NCBI GenBank assembly: GCA_017590115.1
Contig: JAGGNK010008337.1
Coordinates: forward strand, 930,001-994,000
From: Montifringilla adamsi
Taxonomy: Eukaryota; Chordata; Aves; Passeriformes; Passeridae
Direction: 5' to 3'
DNA length: 64,000 nt
A program made the translations under genes and the position numbers. Positions 1 to 12,436 of the stretch are shown here, one piece after another. The notes beneath the pieces were generated by a model. That model searched no databases. It was not told where the DNA came from and was given only the letters and a program-made list of their open reading frames with translations. Numbering within the stretch: position 1 is the stretch's first letter; every line of letters begins with the position of its first letter.

Positions 1-1924
1 GATCAAACAGCTCAATACATGCTTCAGAGATCTGGCAGCGGTTCTTTTGGGAGTTATTTCCTACTTTTCTGGCTTAGGCAACCTGTCGAGCATGGAAAAT
101 TTACACGCAGTAGATCCCAAATATGTACACAGAGAAAGAGGAAATCATAATAACCACGATTATAAATGAAGTTTTGAATGTCAATTCAATTTGCCACAGG
201 TATTTCCATTGCCTCCAAGACATCATTCTGATGTGGAACAGCACGTGCCGCCTTCTCAGCCTGCAGTTTTTACAGGTACTGTGATCAGAAGGGATTAGTT
301 TGGGTAAGCAGCTGCAGTGGGGCAGACTCCATAACACACACACACACCCCCTCCTTGTTCTCTACAGCAGTACTCCTTTTAAGAGCAAAATCACAACAGA
401 TATGAACGGTAGAACAAAAGCAAGCTCTAGGAAAGCCAGAAGATACTGAGAAGTTTTGCCTTTGATTAGCATCTGTTTACAGATTTAGATTTTTACACTC
501 AACTGAATACTGCTCCTGCATATCAGACCACAAAAGCAGTTAGAGCAAACATCCCTCTGAAATTTTCCATAATTTTACAGTTTAAAGTAGTTGAAAATAC
601 AGGATGAAAAGAAAATTCCTTTCAAAATACAATGCAGTTTTTAGCAATAATTTAGTCATTTTCCTTTTTGCCTTTGCCACAAAACAGTAAGGGTTAAAAA
701 TGAATACACTATTCATGTGGCAGGAGGAGACACATCAGTTTAAAAGAGAGCATCCAACAGGCCAGTAATCTTGCTGTATCAATAGTAGGTCTTGGCAGAT
801 AGTTTCAACAGAAGAGAGTCAGAAATGAATAAAACATGTTGTCCGAACTCAGCTGTGCACGACCTCTCTCTTTCTTTCCCACCACGTAGGTATTTCCTGC
901 ATCCGACAGTTTTATGATGACATTTCCCACTTTTGCTACCTTGCTGCCTTTATCTCGCAGCACTCCCCATACTTTTCAGATCATCCTGCTAATTCTTTCA
1001 CTCTCCATTTCTCTCATAATTAGCCTCAGTTGAAGTCAGTGGCAAAAATCCCACGAATGTGTCAGCAGGTTTCCCTTGGGAACACAGGAATGTCACTCAG
1101 GTCTCTGCCCTCCAGCTGTGGCACTGAGTCATGCCAGCTGCGGGTAGGCTGAGAAGCACGAAAGGGAAGAGTTTCCTTCCTCCACTCCTTTCTGCTCCAC
1201 TCTCTCCATTTCACACACAGCAGACTCTTGTGCTCTGGTTTGCCCCTGGATCCAATACAATCCACTAAGAAAACAACCAGAAAACAGAAAAGAAGGGGGA
1301 GAGGGGAAGCCATAAAGAGCCCCAATATGCCTGAGAGAGCTGAACCTGCACAGAACAAAATGGTTTGCAAGAACCTCACTTCCTTCAGGTTTTATTGAGG
1401 CCAAACAGTACACGGTGCCACTGTGTGTCTCTTGTTTTCTGACTTGTTCTTCCCATATTCTGCACTTTTGGATACAAAATCAGGACTTCACCCATTTTAA
1501 AAGAAGGTTTAACTTCAGGCATTGATGAAATAGAAATTTTGAATAAAAGAACGCTATGACTTAGTTCTTTATATAATCTTTTCAAAAAACAGCAAGTAGT
1601 CTTTCCTTCCTGGGGAATGGCAGATAAATCTCTCAGGATAGTTTTACAAGGCAGTCACTTAAAGAAATACACAAAGAAAACAACCTTTCTCAGCCTACGA
1701 CAACTCTTATCATAAACAACTAAAATTTACAGGAACCAAGATTTGTTTTCTCCCTTTTCTGCATTAGATTGTCTGATGATTCAGGTTTCAGACAGACCTA
1801 CCACAGACCAGCTTGAGGCAGCAGTCTGGTAAACTTTGGAATCCCCTCCAGAACTCCACCAGTCACTCATTCTTTCACCATTAACTTTTGCTCTGGCAGA
1901 AAAAATGAAAACTGACTCAGATTG

Positions 1925-1942
1925 AAAAAAAAAAAAAAAAAA
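1925..1942. repeat. Poly(A) tract
   Basis: A homopolymer of about 18 A, followed by a shorter A run, directly left of the 3' end of the minus-oriented CR1 fragment. It is probably simple-sequence noise and not a retroposon tail, because CR1 elements do not end in poly(A). Confidence 0.8.
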
Positions 1943-1975
1943 CCGAGCAAAAAAAAAATCCCTTTTGGAATACTT

Positions 1976-2310
1976 TTGGTTGGAAAGAGCCTTTCAATGT
2001 TAAGAAACATCTTCAACTAGACCAGGTTGCTCAGAGACCAACCCAGGCTAACCTTGACTGTTTCCAGGGATGGGGCACCCACAATCTAACTGGGAAACCT
2101 GTTCCAGTTTTTTCAGCATTCTCACTGTAAAAAATTCTCCCTTATGTCTCCCCTAAATATACCCAGTTTCAATTCAAAGCCATTACCCCTTGTCTGTCAC
2201 AAGACCCTACTAAAAAGTTTGTCTTCATCTTTAAGATGCTCTTGAACATTGCAAGGTGGCAATAAGATCCCCCTGGGGCCTTTTCTCCTCCAGATCAGAA
2301 ATGACATTTT
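1976..2310 (-). mobile_element. CR1 LINE 3' fragment, minus orientation
   Basis: The plus strand reads as the reverse complement of the avian CR1 3' end. It begins with a GGTTGGAAAGAGCC block. It continues with a block ending CCAGGGATGGGGCACCCAC, then a CTGTTCCAGTTTTTTCAGCATTC-like block (shown in part), and finally a block close to AGATCCCCCTGGGGCCTTTTC. These occur in the order expected for CR1. The copy is diverged and 5' truncated, as is usual for this family, and no reverse-transcriptase frame is present. The boundaries are approximate to about 20 bases. This is one of the main signs that the DNA is avian or from a close relative. Confidence 0.85.
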
Positions 2311-2643
2311 AGAATGTTATTTATCAGGTCTGCTTTTGGGCCAGCTCAGTCCCTGATTCACTCCTCACACAGGCTTTTGGTGTGAACAGCATCCAGGGAC
2401 AAGAAATTAGTCTCCATTCTCACTCCCAGCCTCTATTTTCTTTATCACAAGTGTCAGTTTAAATGTACATGAAACTACAGAGACCCTGACAACCGAGACA
2501 GTCACACCTGCCATAAATTATCAGTATGCTTTTGTTATCACTTGCTTTTAGCTCCCAGAGCTCTGCCTCCTCTCCAAACCAACAATCTTTCTCAGGCTGA
2601 GCCCTTTGCCACTACATAAGTTTTCTGTTCCTTCCATGCTCAC

Positions 2644-2680
2644 CTCTCTCACGTAAATGTCTGCACAATGCTGGATTTTG
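2644..2680 (-). other. Candidate small exon, minus strand
   Basis: On the minus strand a pyrimidine-rich acceptor ending TTTAATTACAG precedes 37 bases, followed by a GAGAG|GTGAGC donor, which is close to consensus. Two of the three frames are open, one of them in the phase that would follow the candidate exon at 6,149-6,208. Both splice sites are good, but an exon this short is easy to find by chance in 25 kb, and no protein family is recognisable. It is listed only as a possible further exon of gene A. Confidence 0.15.
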
Positions 2681-5600
2681 CTGTAATTAAACAGAACAGT
2701 CTTCCAAAGGAAAGCACAAAGACGACGACATGATCACAAGCAGCAGGGAATATTTGGAAAACAATACTTCATCTGGATGCAGTAAGCTTCATTTATTTTT
2801 CTTTTGCCTCTCTATTTTTGCTTTATACTGTTGACTCCAAGTTTTAATGACCAAAGATATTTTAGGCATTCCTGACCTAGAAATGTGCTAAGAATAAGAG
2901 AACTTTATAATAAAGAAAACATTGGCCATCTGAAGGGAAACTCAGAGTATACCCCACCTTAGTGAGCTATGCATGTTGCTTATGAACAGCAGATAAGTTT
3001 TTAGACGTATAAGGACTCAATTTCCAGAAGACAGAGATTACATGGAAAAAGAATCAGATAGGCTGTAGGATTCAATGGACCTGATTAAGAGAACAGTTGG
3101 AGGATTCGTGGCTAAAATGGATGCAAAATCCAGCTCAAGTAGAAAATACCTCCACAAAATATGTTTATTGCTGTGTTTTCAGGAACAGTAAGAAGATCTC
3201 CAGTGGAGACACAGCCTAAAGCCAGGAGTGAAAACCTCTTTATTTTGACAACAGCAATCTGAGCAAATGGCTTTGGTCCCTAACAAGAAGGGCAACTTTC
3301 CTTTATTCTCTCCCCTATAAAGTGTCACTTCCATTTGGGACCAGTTACCATGCCCCTTATAATTACCAGGCAGCAAATAGATTGGGACTAAAACTCATCC
3401 TAAATTATGCTTAGTAGGTGTGAGAGTTCCACCCTGGCACAAGAAAAACAAGTGCAAAATATTTCTGTGATTGCAGCAGGCAGATTACCCAGAGGGAACT
3501 CCATCAAGGTTTGGCCAAGGAATGCTGCTCTCAGCTCCCCAACTCAGAGATACAGTGACACACAAGTACCCACAGGAGCACAGGTAATTTAATCAAAAGT
3601 GCACATGCCAAATAGTCAGACTCTGTCCTTCACAAAAAAGGTCTGCAATTCTGTAAATATACCACAGGGATCCTATTTCACCTCCATAAAAATCAACTGT
3701 GAAGTGTTGATGAATAAAATCAATGAGCTAACTGCGAGGAACAGTACATTGTTTTAATTATTATTCCAATCAGGAATGCCTAGTGAACATCATGCCCAGT
3801 TTCACACTACAAACCTGAACAGGCATTCAGCCCTCTCTCCTTTCAACAGTGTTGGAAACCACCCTTTATTTAAAGGATTTTCTTTGGCTGGTTTTCTCTT
3901 CAGCTCAATCTCTTTCAGACTAGGAGCGGGGGTCAAAGTTCCTGCAGCTCCTGATTATTCAATAACATGACTAATGCTCTCCTAAGGGGAACATGATTAC
4001 AGGTAAATGATGTGTTATGATAAAGGCACCATCTCCCATTTGCACAGGCCTGCCCTCCCACCCACCACTGTGTAAACAGAATAAACCTTTAAGGATGCAC
4101 TGCCTGACCTCATCTCCTGAAGAAATACTGCCTGGAATCACACTGTAATGAAACACAGGACAGCACAGAATGGCCCCATTTAATCTTTAACAATATGATA
4201 TTTTAACAGGCTTCTACCCAGAAAACCTCTCCCAGGCACCCTCAATGCAACCAGTATTAACTGCAGCATGCTGTTCACAGACCCTAAAACTGGCTGTACA
4301 AATTGCGACTGCCTGGGGCGACTTTTGTTTCCTTATGGAGCCAAGTTCTCCTCATATTTACTTGATGCAAAAAGTCAGGACTTTTGAAATCTGCTGTTTC
4401 TTTTTTCCACAAAGTTTTTGAGGTCTTTGACTTCCAGGATGCTGTGATATGCCTATGGCATATCCTTCTTCACACTATGTTGAAATGGTTAAAAAGAGGA
4501 TCCAGTGGAAAATGAAAAGCAACATCCCTGATTTCCTTCACTAACTCCAAATGGGCTTTTTCATCTAATATTTACTCTTATTTTGAAAGCATCAAATGTA
4601 TCAGACACTCTAGGTAAACTCATTCATCTCCTATTCCTTTGTCACTTTTAACAAATGAACCAACAGTTCTGCCATTAATGGGAATTCATTCTAAATCTCT
4701 TACTAGTAAGATTTCTACTGTTGCACCTGGATAAGAAGTCAGCCCCATCTGTGTTTTCAGACCATTGCTCTACAAAGATATTTACAGAAGTTTCTACTTT
4801 CCAAGAAAGCTATTTCTGGCAAACGTAGGTTTATTTTTTTCTTTTTCAATTATTTTAAACTGTACTTGTGCCCACAGAAGAATTATTTTTATCAGTTACA
4901 AATAAACAAACCAACTGTGACAGAACACCAGGTCACAGTGCAGCAGATTCCCAAATGCTTGTGGCACAGACTACATGGATAAACCAACAATCCAGGAGTG
5001 AAAAACAAGGAAAACAAGTCTGTTTTAATCACTAATGCCAAGGTAGGATAGGTAGAGCACTGCCTACAACCTTTGTACCATTACTTCTAATTCTACAATT
5101 CTAGATAAACACCACAACCACATCCTTTGGTGTCAATAACTTTTTCTGCAATGAAATTTTCCTGCTAAAGATCCCTTTAGAGCAGATCCATCAGCAACTG
5201 GAATCCTCATCTGAGATTTCTCACCATTTCATTTCAGACGACATCGGAGAACTCTCATATGAATTTAGGTGTGGTTTTAGAAGAACAGTTAAAAGCAAAT
5301 GCACCATCTCATCATTATCACTTCAAAAGTGTCATGCATGAAGTCTGCTCTGCACCTGTGCAGTACAACAGGAATCAAAGAACTCATCTAAACTCAGCTT
5401 GAGGTCTCAGTCAGGATTAGCCAGAAACTAACATTTACCACAGCAACTTTTTGAGCCTACTCAAGGCCTGGATTGCTAAAGCAATTGTAATTTTGTGCCA
5501 GCTTGGGGCTTCTGGAGCAAAAGTAGTTTTCAGACAGCAGAAGCCAAAAGGGTAAGAACCCTGTATGCCAGTGGGATGGATAAAACTTCACTCAGACTAG

Positions 5601-6148
5601 GAAGGGAACATAAATTGGCATGCAAGTGACCCATCCCTGAGTACTAGAAGAAAGTAAAAACCTTGTTCTCCCCAAACATAAAGTGAGAAGAACCTGCTGG
5701 AACACAGAGACTCTAGAACTTCAATTGACTTTGCAGCTGTTTAGGAACAGTTATCACTGGAGTTTATTGGGCCTGAGGGGGAGCACACAAAAGAACAATT
5801 TCTGCTCATCCAAACCTTCCAGAACGCTAGACTCCAAAAAGATAAGGCCTCTGAGAACTGTGAATACCTGCATCTGCCAGTGTCTGACCAACCTCACACG
5901 TACACACTTCCTTAATGCCAGGATATCTGGTGTCAGGAGAGCACAGCATCCTCGGAATGTGCAGTTATGATCTAAATTTCTAATAACTTCTCTCCCCTCA
6001 TGAACCCCGACCGCTGCTTTTTCAGAACACATTTTTCATTCTACTGACATGGGCAATGCAGCATTGCAATGGTAAACCGTATTTTAAACTGGAAGTAGAT
6101 CATCTAGTAAAAAACAATTAAAATACTAAAAGAACAAGAAATGCATAC

Positions 6149-6208
6149 CTTTTGAAAATCACAAATTGTTCTGTAGAAACTCACATTGTAGAAAATGTCT
6201 TCCTTTCC
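6149..6208 (-). CDS. Candidate 60-base coding exon of gene A
   Basis: On the minus strand a long T-rich tract ending CTTTTAAG precedes 60 bases that end CAAAAG|GTATGC. Only one frame is open, phase 0 at both ends, giving 20 residues that include the short run DIFYNVSFYRTICDF. The alternating hydrophobic and polar pattern could be two beta strands, but I recognise no family. Its phase fits directly to the candidate exon at 7,782-7,843. The acceptor tract and the donor are both good. It could still be a decoy: exons of this size with one open frame are common by chance in long introns. The next exon downstream is not clear. Confidence 0.25.
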
Positions 6209-7781
6209 CTTAAAAGAAAAAAAAAGAAAAAGAAAATCCTTAATTGTGCATATTCATATTTAATTACCTAATAAAATCACAGTAAACTACTTCAAGACCT
6301 TCTTTTTCCTCCAGAAATAATTTCTCCTTATGGATCAGAATATTTACACTGTAGCAAACAAACACTGAGTGCTCAGTGAGTTTTCGTTTGAAGTTCATTT
6401 TGTTTTGAAATCCCTGTTATTTAAGCAGAAGCATCATAGCTGCAGGTGACAGGAACACATGGCACCCACTCTTCCAAGCACTTACAACTAGAAGGCGACA
6501 CAATGGAGACTAAGGATGGAGCAGTGTGTCAGGAGCAGGGAAAATAAAGTATTTTATTTTGAGACATACCATCAGGTCTCTTTATCATCCAGCTCTGGGT
6601 AAAAAGTAAATGATGCCATTGTTATCAGTGCTAGAATGTACTTCCTCCATTGCTTTTGCCAACACTTTGGAAGGATGAAAGCATCCTCTTCTTCTGTCCT
6701 TCCCCATCTTTGGAGGGGAAGGGGCAGCACAGGGGCACAAACACTGCTGTCCCTCTGAGCAGTACCAGTGGGCAGGGCTGCTTTGGTGGTGTTCCTTTCC
6801 ACCCCTCTTTTTTTCAAATGTACAAACCCATTGATTCCCATCTGTAAGACCTAAGTGTGAGACCTTAAACTGGACATGAGCACAACAGCTCTTCAGCAAG
6901 CAAAGCAGCAGGTTTGCACAAACAGCAATGAAAATGACCAAAGAGTGCCCCAAAATGAAATCAAATCCAAATTCACATTAGAAATCCTTGTTTTATAGGA
7001 GACAGTATTTTATTAAAAGAAAACAAGTGTCTTCAGCATTATTGAAAATAATAGGAAATTGACTGCTGCTTTTTCAAATGAATCAAGAGCTCCTGCACAT
7101 TAGATCAGAAGCTGTATTTTTCTCTCTTCCATCAAGCTTCATATTTTTTCCTTTATAGAAAAAATAAATTGAAGCCTAAAGTTGAGAACATCTCAATATC
7201 CACTAGGTGCTTACACAGAATTAAATTTGACCTCATACTCTTCAGTTTTATGAGGTTTAAGTTTTATGAGAAGAAGAAAAAAAATCTCAGTATTAGAAAC
7301 AGATTGCAGAAAACAAGTGTCTCAGCCAAGGGAAGCTAGAGCATGTTGTGGGTCTAGCATTTGCTTTGAGAACTCATGGTACATAAAACACCCCGAGTAT
7401 GAGACCAGAGGGACTGAGAACCACAGCAATCACAATTACAGCAATGAGGGCAGTTAAAGAAAATAGTTTCCTCCTCTGCTGAATCCTCCCAAAGTTGCCA
7501 AAAAGGTCCATTAAAAGAGAAGATGTTTCAAATCATAAATAGCAATGCTGAGAAGATGATGGCTACGTACTTTGTTCTCAATAAATATTGACAGCACGCT
7601 CTTCTAGTAAGAGACTATACAGTGATTTCAATTATTTTTGTAATTATTTTTTCAATGCCTCAAACTCTTTCATTTTGCTGGTGCACTTTCAGACTGACCT
7701 CAGCAGCTCATAATTACATGACAAGATACCACTGGGTCTCCAGGACTTGGCAGCTTCACACAAAAGCATCCTTACACTTAC

Positions 7782-7843
7782 TTCTGGGTCAGCTAGAGCC
7801 AGCTTCACGCTAAAATAAACTCCCTGTCCAAAACACGCCTGTG
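7782..7843 (-). CDS. Candidate 62-base coding exon of gene A
   Basis: This has the best splice sites in the chain. On the minus strand the acceptor ends TTTGTTTTCCCAG and the donor reads CAGAA|GTAAGT. Two of the three frames hit stops. The third runs through with two bases at the start that need one base from the previous exon, and it ends in phase 0. Its readable part includes QACFGQGVYFSVKLALAD, which I could not match to a family; a GQGVYF-like run occurs in PARP folds, but the flanking residues do not fit. The phase agrees with the candidates on both sides. An isolated decoy exon remains possible. Confidence 0.28.
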
Positions 7844-8501
7844 CTGGGAAAACAAAGACATGACAAGATTATTTTCAAGCATACAAGCTGCTCTGTTAGT
7901 CTGCAATCAGAGACACAGCTCTGCCCTTTTTGTTCTCCTGCAGACTGCAGTCAGATTTCAGCAGGGTTACATCAGCGTGGGATCCAGCCCAGCTCCAGTG
8001 GAAGCAGGAGCATCCCACCAGCCCTAATGCACATACCAGAAACACAACCTGCTTCCCCACTGGTTTTAATCATCCACAGCTTTCTGGGCAGAACTGCCAC
8101 TGGGCCCTGAAATTTCTCATGTTCCATGTAAACACACAAGTACAATCTCATAAATTTAACGAAGAAAATCAGTTTCCTTTTAGCTATGCAAATACCAAAA
8201 ATCTCTCTCTCTGTCTTTCCACCAGTTAAGTATTTCTTCAGAAGCTTGTTTGTGTCCAAAATCTCCAGTGGCCCTTTCAGCAAGACTGTAAATTCTTTGA
8301 GGGAAACACTCAGAGCCAGAGTGAAGTCTCACTTCCAGAAGCCGTGAGCAGCTTGTAATTCACAGGAACAGGACGAGTGATGGAGGAACGGACAGTGGCT
8401 GCAGCCTCAGCTCTGCCCTTCATTCCAGAGCTGGGTGTCAAGGCTAAAATACAAAAACCCCAAAATTTTCATTTTTCTCATCTTCTAAAGATTTTTTTTT
8501 T

Positions 8502-8562
8502 TTTAACGTGAATAAGCTGGTCTTAAATACCTTGATGCCTGTTTGGGTTTTTTTTGGGGGGT
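8502..8562. repeat. T-rich and G-rich low-complexity patches
   Basis: Short T runs and a T8G6 junction (TTTTTTTTGGGGGG) lie within about 60 bases. They are simple sequence only, with no feature attached. Confidence 0.5.
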
Positions 8563-9258
8563 TGTAAAGGATCTTTAATTTGATGTTCCTCACTTCCTGA
8601 ACACCTAACTAGATATCACAGGATTTCAGCTGCACCTGAACACTAGGGCAGGTGTAAAGGCATCAAATTCTGATGTGGCCAGTGTTCATTTTGGCCACAA
8701 CACACATTTCTTCACTACTGTTCAGTAAGGCACAACGTGTTTCTTCACTGGCACCTGGCCTTTGCTGTCACCTTAAATACACCCCAGGGGTTTCCTCTCT
8801 TCAAGACCTACCCCCCTTACAAGCTACAAGGAAAAGACTTACTTTTGCCAAAGACCCAGCTGAATCATAATGACCCTTCAAAAGGATGGGCAACCTTCGT
8901 CAAGACTCTGGGCTTGTCAACAGATTATTTTTCTTTTATTTTTAGTTTCAAGCAGAAAACAAGTTTTCATCCAGAGGCATCCATCATTCAAGGTTCTTTT
9001 ACACCTGTCACTCTGAAATGCTCAGAGAAAATGACCTGACAAGTACACACTTCTGCAAGACTTTCCCATTGATGGACACTTGGTTACAGATAATCACCTC
9101 CCTGAGTTACCCAGAGTATAACTTTAGAATTCCAATAAGGACCTTTTGCCTCATTCTAATTAAAAGCAAAGTACAAGCACCCAATTTAGAAAAGACCATT
9201 AGAGACTTAATTTAAACATGACAATTTTAGTCTGTCAATATACTGAAATGATCATTAC

Positions 9259-9306
9259 CTTCCAAACCTTCTCTCATTTTGTGCCGAAAAGCAGCTTCGA
9301 CCATAG
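9259..9306 (-). CDS. Candidate 48-base coding exon of gene A
   Basis: The minus-strand donor GGAAG|GTAATG is decent. The acceptor ends TTAACTAATCAG, with a branch-like element but a weak pyrimidine tract. Two frames are open. The one that leaves a single trailing base, as the next candidate exon (7,782-7,843) needs, reads MVEAAFRHKMREGLE with one base left over. It contains an ATG of its own with G at +4, so translation could in principle begin here. There is no family match. It is the weakest splice site pair of the four linked candidates. Confidence 0.18.
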
Positions 9307-11988
9307 CTGATTAGTTAATTTTAGACACACGACTGTTAACATTTTTCAGACATGAATTGCCTGTACATCCCTAATCTGGATGTGTAGCTTCTAAAAAGGT
9401 CCTTTCTTTCTTTGCATTTTTTTTCAGGATCCAGGAGTAAGGAAAAAAAAAAAACCAAAGCAAAGCAAAAGAAGAGGCAAGCACACAAGGCAGGAGGCAA
9501 AGGTGAAGAATTCGCTGTCTCTGGCCATCAGTGAGGGATGTGGGGTCAGCAGCCTGCCTCCCAGCAGCTCTGCCTCCCCCGGGCCAGGCTGCTCCTGCAC
9601 AGCGCTCACTCCTGGGAGGCTGCTGAGAAAGCCAGCTCCTTCCTGCCGTGGAGCCTTGCCAGGGACATCAGGCTGTTGCTGCTGACATGCTCCACACATA
9701 ATTCGGTGGCTTCCTGCTCGAGGCATTACATAATTTGAGCCTCTGGCATATCTTCCTGGAACATTTCGTGTGCTCGCCCACAGGATCAGCAGCATCTTCA
9801 GCTACCTTCAGCTACCAGCAGCTCTGCACCTTTTCTGCACTGGTTCTGACCTGGGTGGCACTGGCTACAGGCACAGATGGCTGTTCATCCCAAGTGAATG
9901 CTAACTTGACAGTGTGACTTCCAAAACAGACAAAAGAAGCAGGTAACCACACAGTTAAACACAATTAATGGTCACAGGAATACCATGATGGAAATCACTT
10001 TAGAAACCACAGAGTTCTATCAAGGGCTGTTGCATTCAGCTTCACTAAAGCAGAAACTTATTAACCAAAGAGAGCACACAGCCTCCTGCCAGTACCACAC
10101 ACAAGCCACCCCACAAGCCCTAAATCTGCCTCCAGCCATGAAATCCTGAGTCAAGAGAGCTCTTGACTCGGGATCAATGTGCATATAACTAAATTGAAGG
10201 GTACAATCACTCCTTGATGTTGGCTGAGCGAGACTCAGGGCCCTGCCCTCCTGAAGCAGGCAGACTGTTTTCACAGAGATGTCAAGTACTTGGAGCCCAG
10301 AGATTCCATTTCATGAAAAGCATATCAATGGATAATAAAGTACACCCTCCAAAATGATGTGTAGATAATAGAATCTTGTGGATCTTTTCCTACAGAGAAT
10401 GAGTGATATTTATATGACAAACCCCACATAATTTAAGCCAAGCAATAAACAACAGCAGCATTTGAGCAATATAGAACAGTTATTAGAAACTCTTATCAGC
10501 ATGCAAATGTAATAGCACCAAGATACACAGTCTGCAATTTGACTCAGACAATTTCAGTGTGTCTTGGATGTCATTATATACTGTCCTACAGCTCCTGCAG
10601 GGAATTTTACCTATGGCTTAGGAAAGTTATTATTCTTTTTTCTTTTTTCTTTTTTTCTGCAGGAATTCTCAATTTTTAGTCACCTCTAGTAATTCTCTGG
10701 AACCAAAATCATCGTGCTGCAGTTTAAAAGGTTTTCAATCTATGAAATTACTCAGTGCTGATGAAAGCATTAACAATCCAAGACTTCATTTACAGCATTA
10801 CAAAGAATCCAGGTCAATTACGGGTAAATGCTTTTACTCGGCTTGGGCCAATGAAATTAATTATTATCATAAAAACCTGCACTCCAACCAAGAGTAAAGT
10901 TTAAGAGTGTCTCACCATATTGAAAGAGAACAGAAAGGAAGGAACAGGCCTGGACTCCAGCTAATGCAGGCCCTGGGAACATGCAGCAGGTGACAAGATG
11001 GGAAGAGGATGGATACGCCTTTCAGGCCAGCAAGCCAGCACTTAGGATCACAAAGATAAAGTCTGATGTCTCCAGGGAAAGCTCAGCATCATCACATAAA
11101 TCCTAGTGCAGCCTAATAGTTCTCTTTGGGATGTACTCCGTGTTCCAGAAACTGGGAGCCCGCTCCTTGCCAAGCTCGCTCTGAAATGTAGGCCAGCAGC
11201 TCCAGCGTGGCGTGTTGTGATCTACGCTTTTCATCCAATCCTCCACCACAGCAACAGAAAGGGATTAAGCAGCATTATTCTTCCCCCTGAATATTTACTG
11301 AGATAATTACATCCCGTATTATAATACAAGATTATTTTGCACAGTATAAAATAACACAGCATGGAAACCACATTATTTTATGGAAACCTCTTGGTCCCAT
11401 CACTCTTGGGCGAGTACATGGCTGATCATGTTGGGCATGCTCCTCCAGGAAAGTTTAACAGCAAACTCTTCCAAAATAGGCGCACTCAGCTTCTTCATAC
11501 AGTCCCTTTTTTTGGCAATCACATTTTTTAAATTATTTCATAAAGCATTATTAATGACTAGAGCCATCTGTGTTTCCAGAAAACGCTCCTTTCCATCCTT
11601 TCTTTCCTTCCTACTGGGCTGCACAGTAAAGATTTTTTTATTTACAACCACTTTTATGCCAGCAGATGTTACACCACACAAAACTGCTTTGCTGCAAGTT
11701 GAAGAAGAAAGTGGTGGGAAGAAGTTTACATAACCAGACATCATCAACAAAAGCAGGAGAGCCTGGCAAACCACAGGCCGCAGTCATTTAATTCACACAA
11801 ATCTCTCTTCCCCCTTCTCACTCTGCTTTCCAATTTGTTTTAATTCCATAGGAGGATCTGACTGGCAGTCACTCCATAATGCATTGCAAGGTTGAAATGC
11901 CAGCAGCTTTTCTTGTCTTGACAAAATGTACAGAGCAGAAATTTAATTACAACTGGTTCAAACGCACTTTTGTTTTGCTTCTACCCAC

Positions 11989-12028
11989 CTGGAACACACA
12001 GCCCGTTTAAAGTAAACATGTTTAGTCA
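11989..12028 (-). CDS. Candidate 5' exon with a possible start codon, gene A
   Basis: The minus-strand acceptor ends TTTTATACATATTATCCAG and the donor is TTCCAG|GTGGGT, both acceptable. In the frame used by the next three candidates the exon opens with TGA, then two codons, then ATG with A at -3, coding for MFTLNGLCVPA with the last codon shared across the junction. A stop just before a well-placed ATG is what a first coding exon would show. Joined to the later candidates, the frame stays open for 67 codons. The exon is only 40 bases, and the choice of start rests on this unproven chain. No family is recognised. Confidence 0.18.
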
Positions 12029-12389
12029 CTGGATAATATGTATAAAAGAAAAGTTACACTGTAATAAACAGAGATACATTTAAAAACAATTTTGATTTCT
12101 TATCGCTGAACCTGGCTGCAACCAGCTAGCTGAAAGTGGCATTACTGTGATGGAAATAGCGTGGTATTTCAATGCAAGAAAGTAAACATATTCTCCCAGA
12201 CTCTAGCACAGCAGTTGAAATCCACCCAAGAAAACCATTTGCATTATCGGTGTGCATTATTCTACCCTAACGTTTTGACACTGAGTTTAAACATTAAGCT
12301 GGGAGTACAATGCCTCTTTTTTAAACTAATGCAATTTCTTGGGGCAAAATCTGATATGGCCAGCCAGATTTCCTGAGTGCTAGTTACTC

Positions 12390-12436
12390 CTAAGGAAAAA
12401 AAGGAAAAAAAAAAAAAAAAGAAAAAGGAAAAAAAG
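12390..12436. repeat. A-rich low-complexity tract
   Basis: A run of A with scattered G, about 45 bases. On the minus strand it makes a long T-rich tract ending in an AG acceptor-like site, but no usable donor follows, so it is taken as simple sequence. Confidence 0.75.

Noticed and set aside
1062..1379. Minus-strand frame with a hydrophobic stretch like a membrane segment, preceded by a strong pyrimidine tract
   Set aside because: The hydrophobic run (ILGLFMASPLPLLFCFLVVF) is the translation of the C/T-rich tract itself. The acceptor-like site has no good donor or poly(A) signal after it.
5532..5650. Minus-strand segment after a TTACTTTCTTCTAG acceptor, open in the phase expected after the 6,149-6,208 candidate
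   Set aside because: The donor is weak, the composition is not coding-like, and several competing segments nearby fit equally well.
9424..9795. 123-codon minus-strand frame in a GC-richer patch
   Set aside because: Overlapping frames on the opposite strand are open too. There is no splice context and no family signal.
10687..10719. Minus-strand 33-base exon-like segment with one open frame
   Set aside because: Its phase does not fit the neighbouring candidates, and the acceptor is weak.
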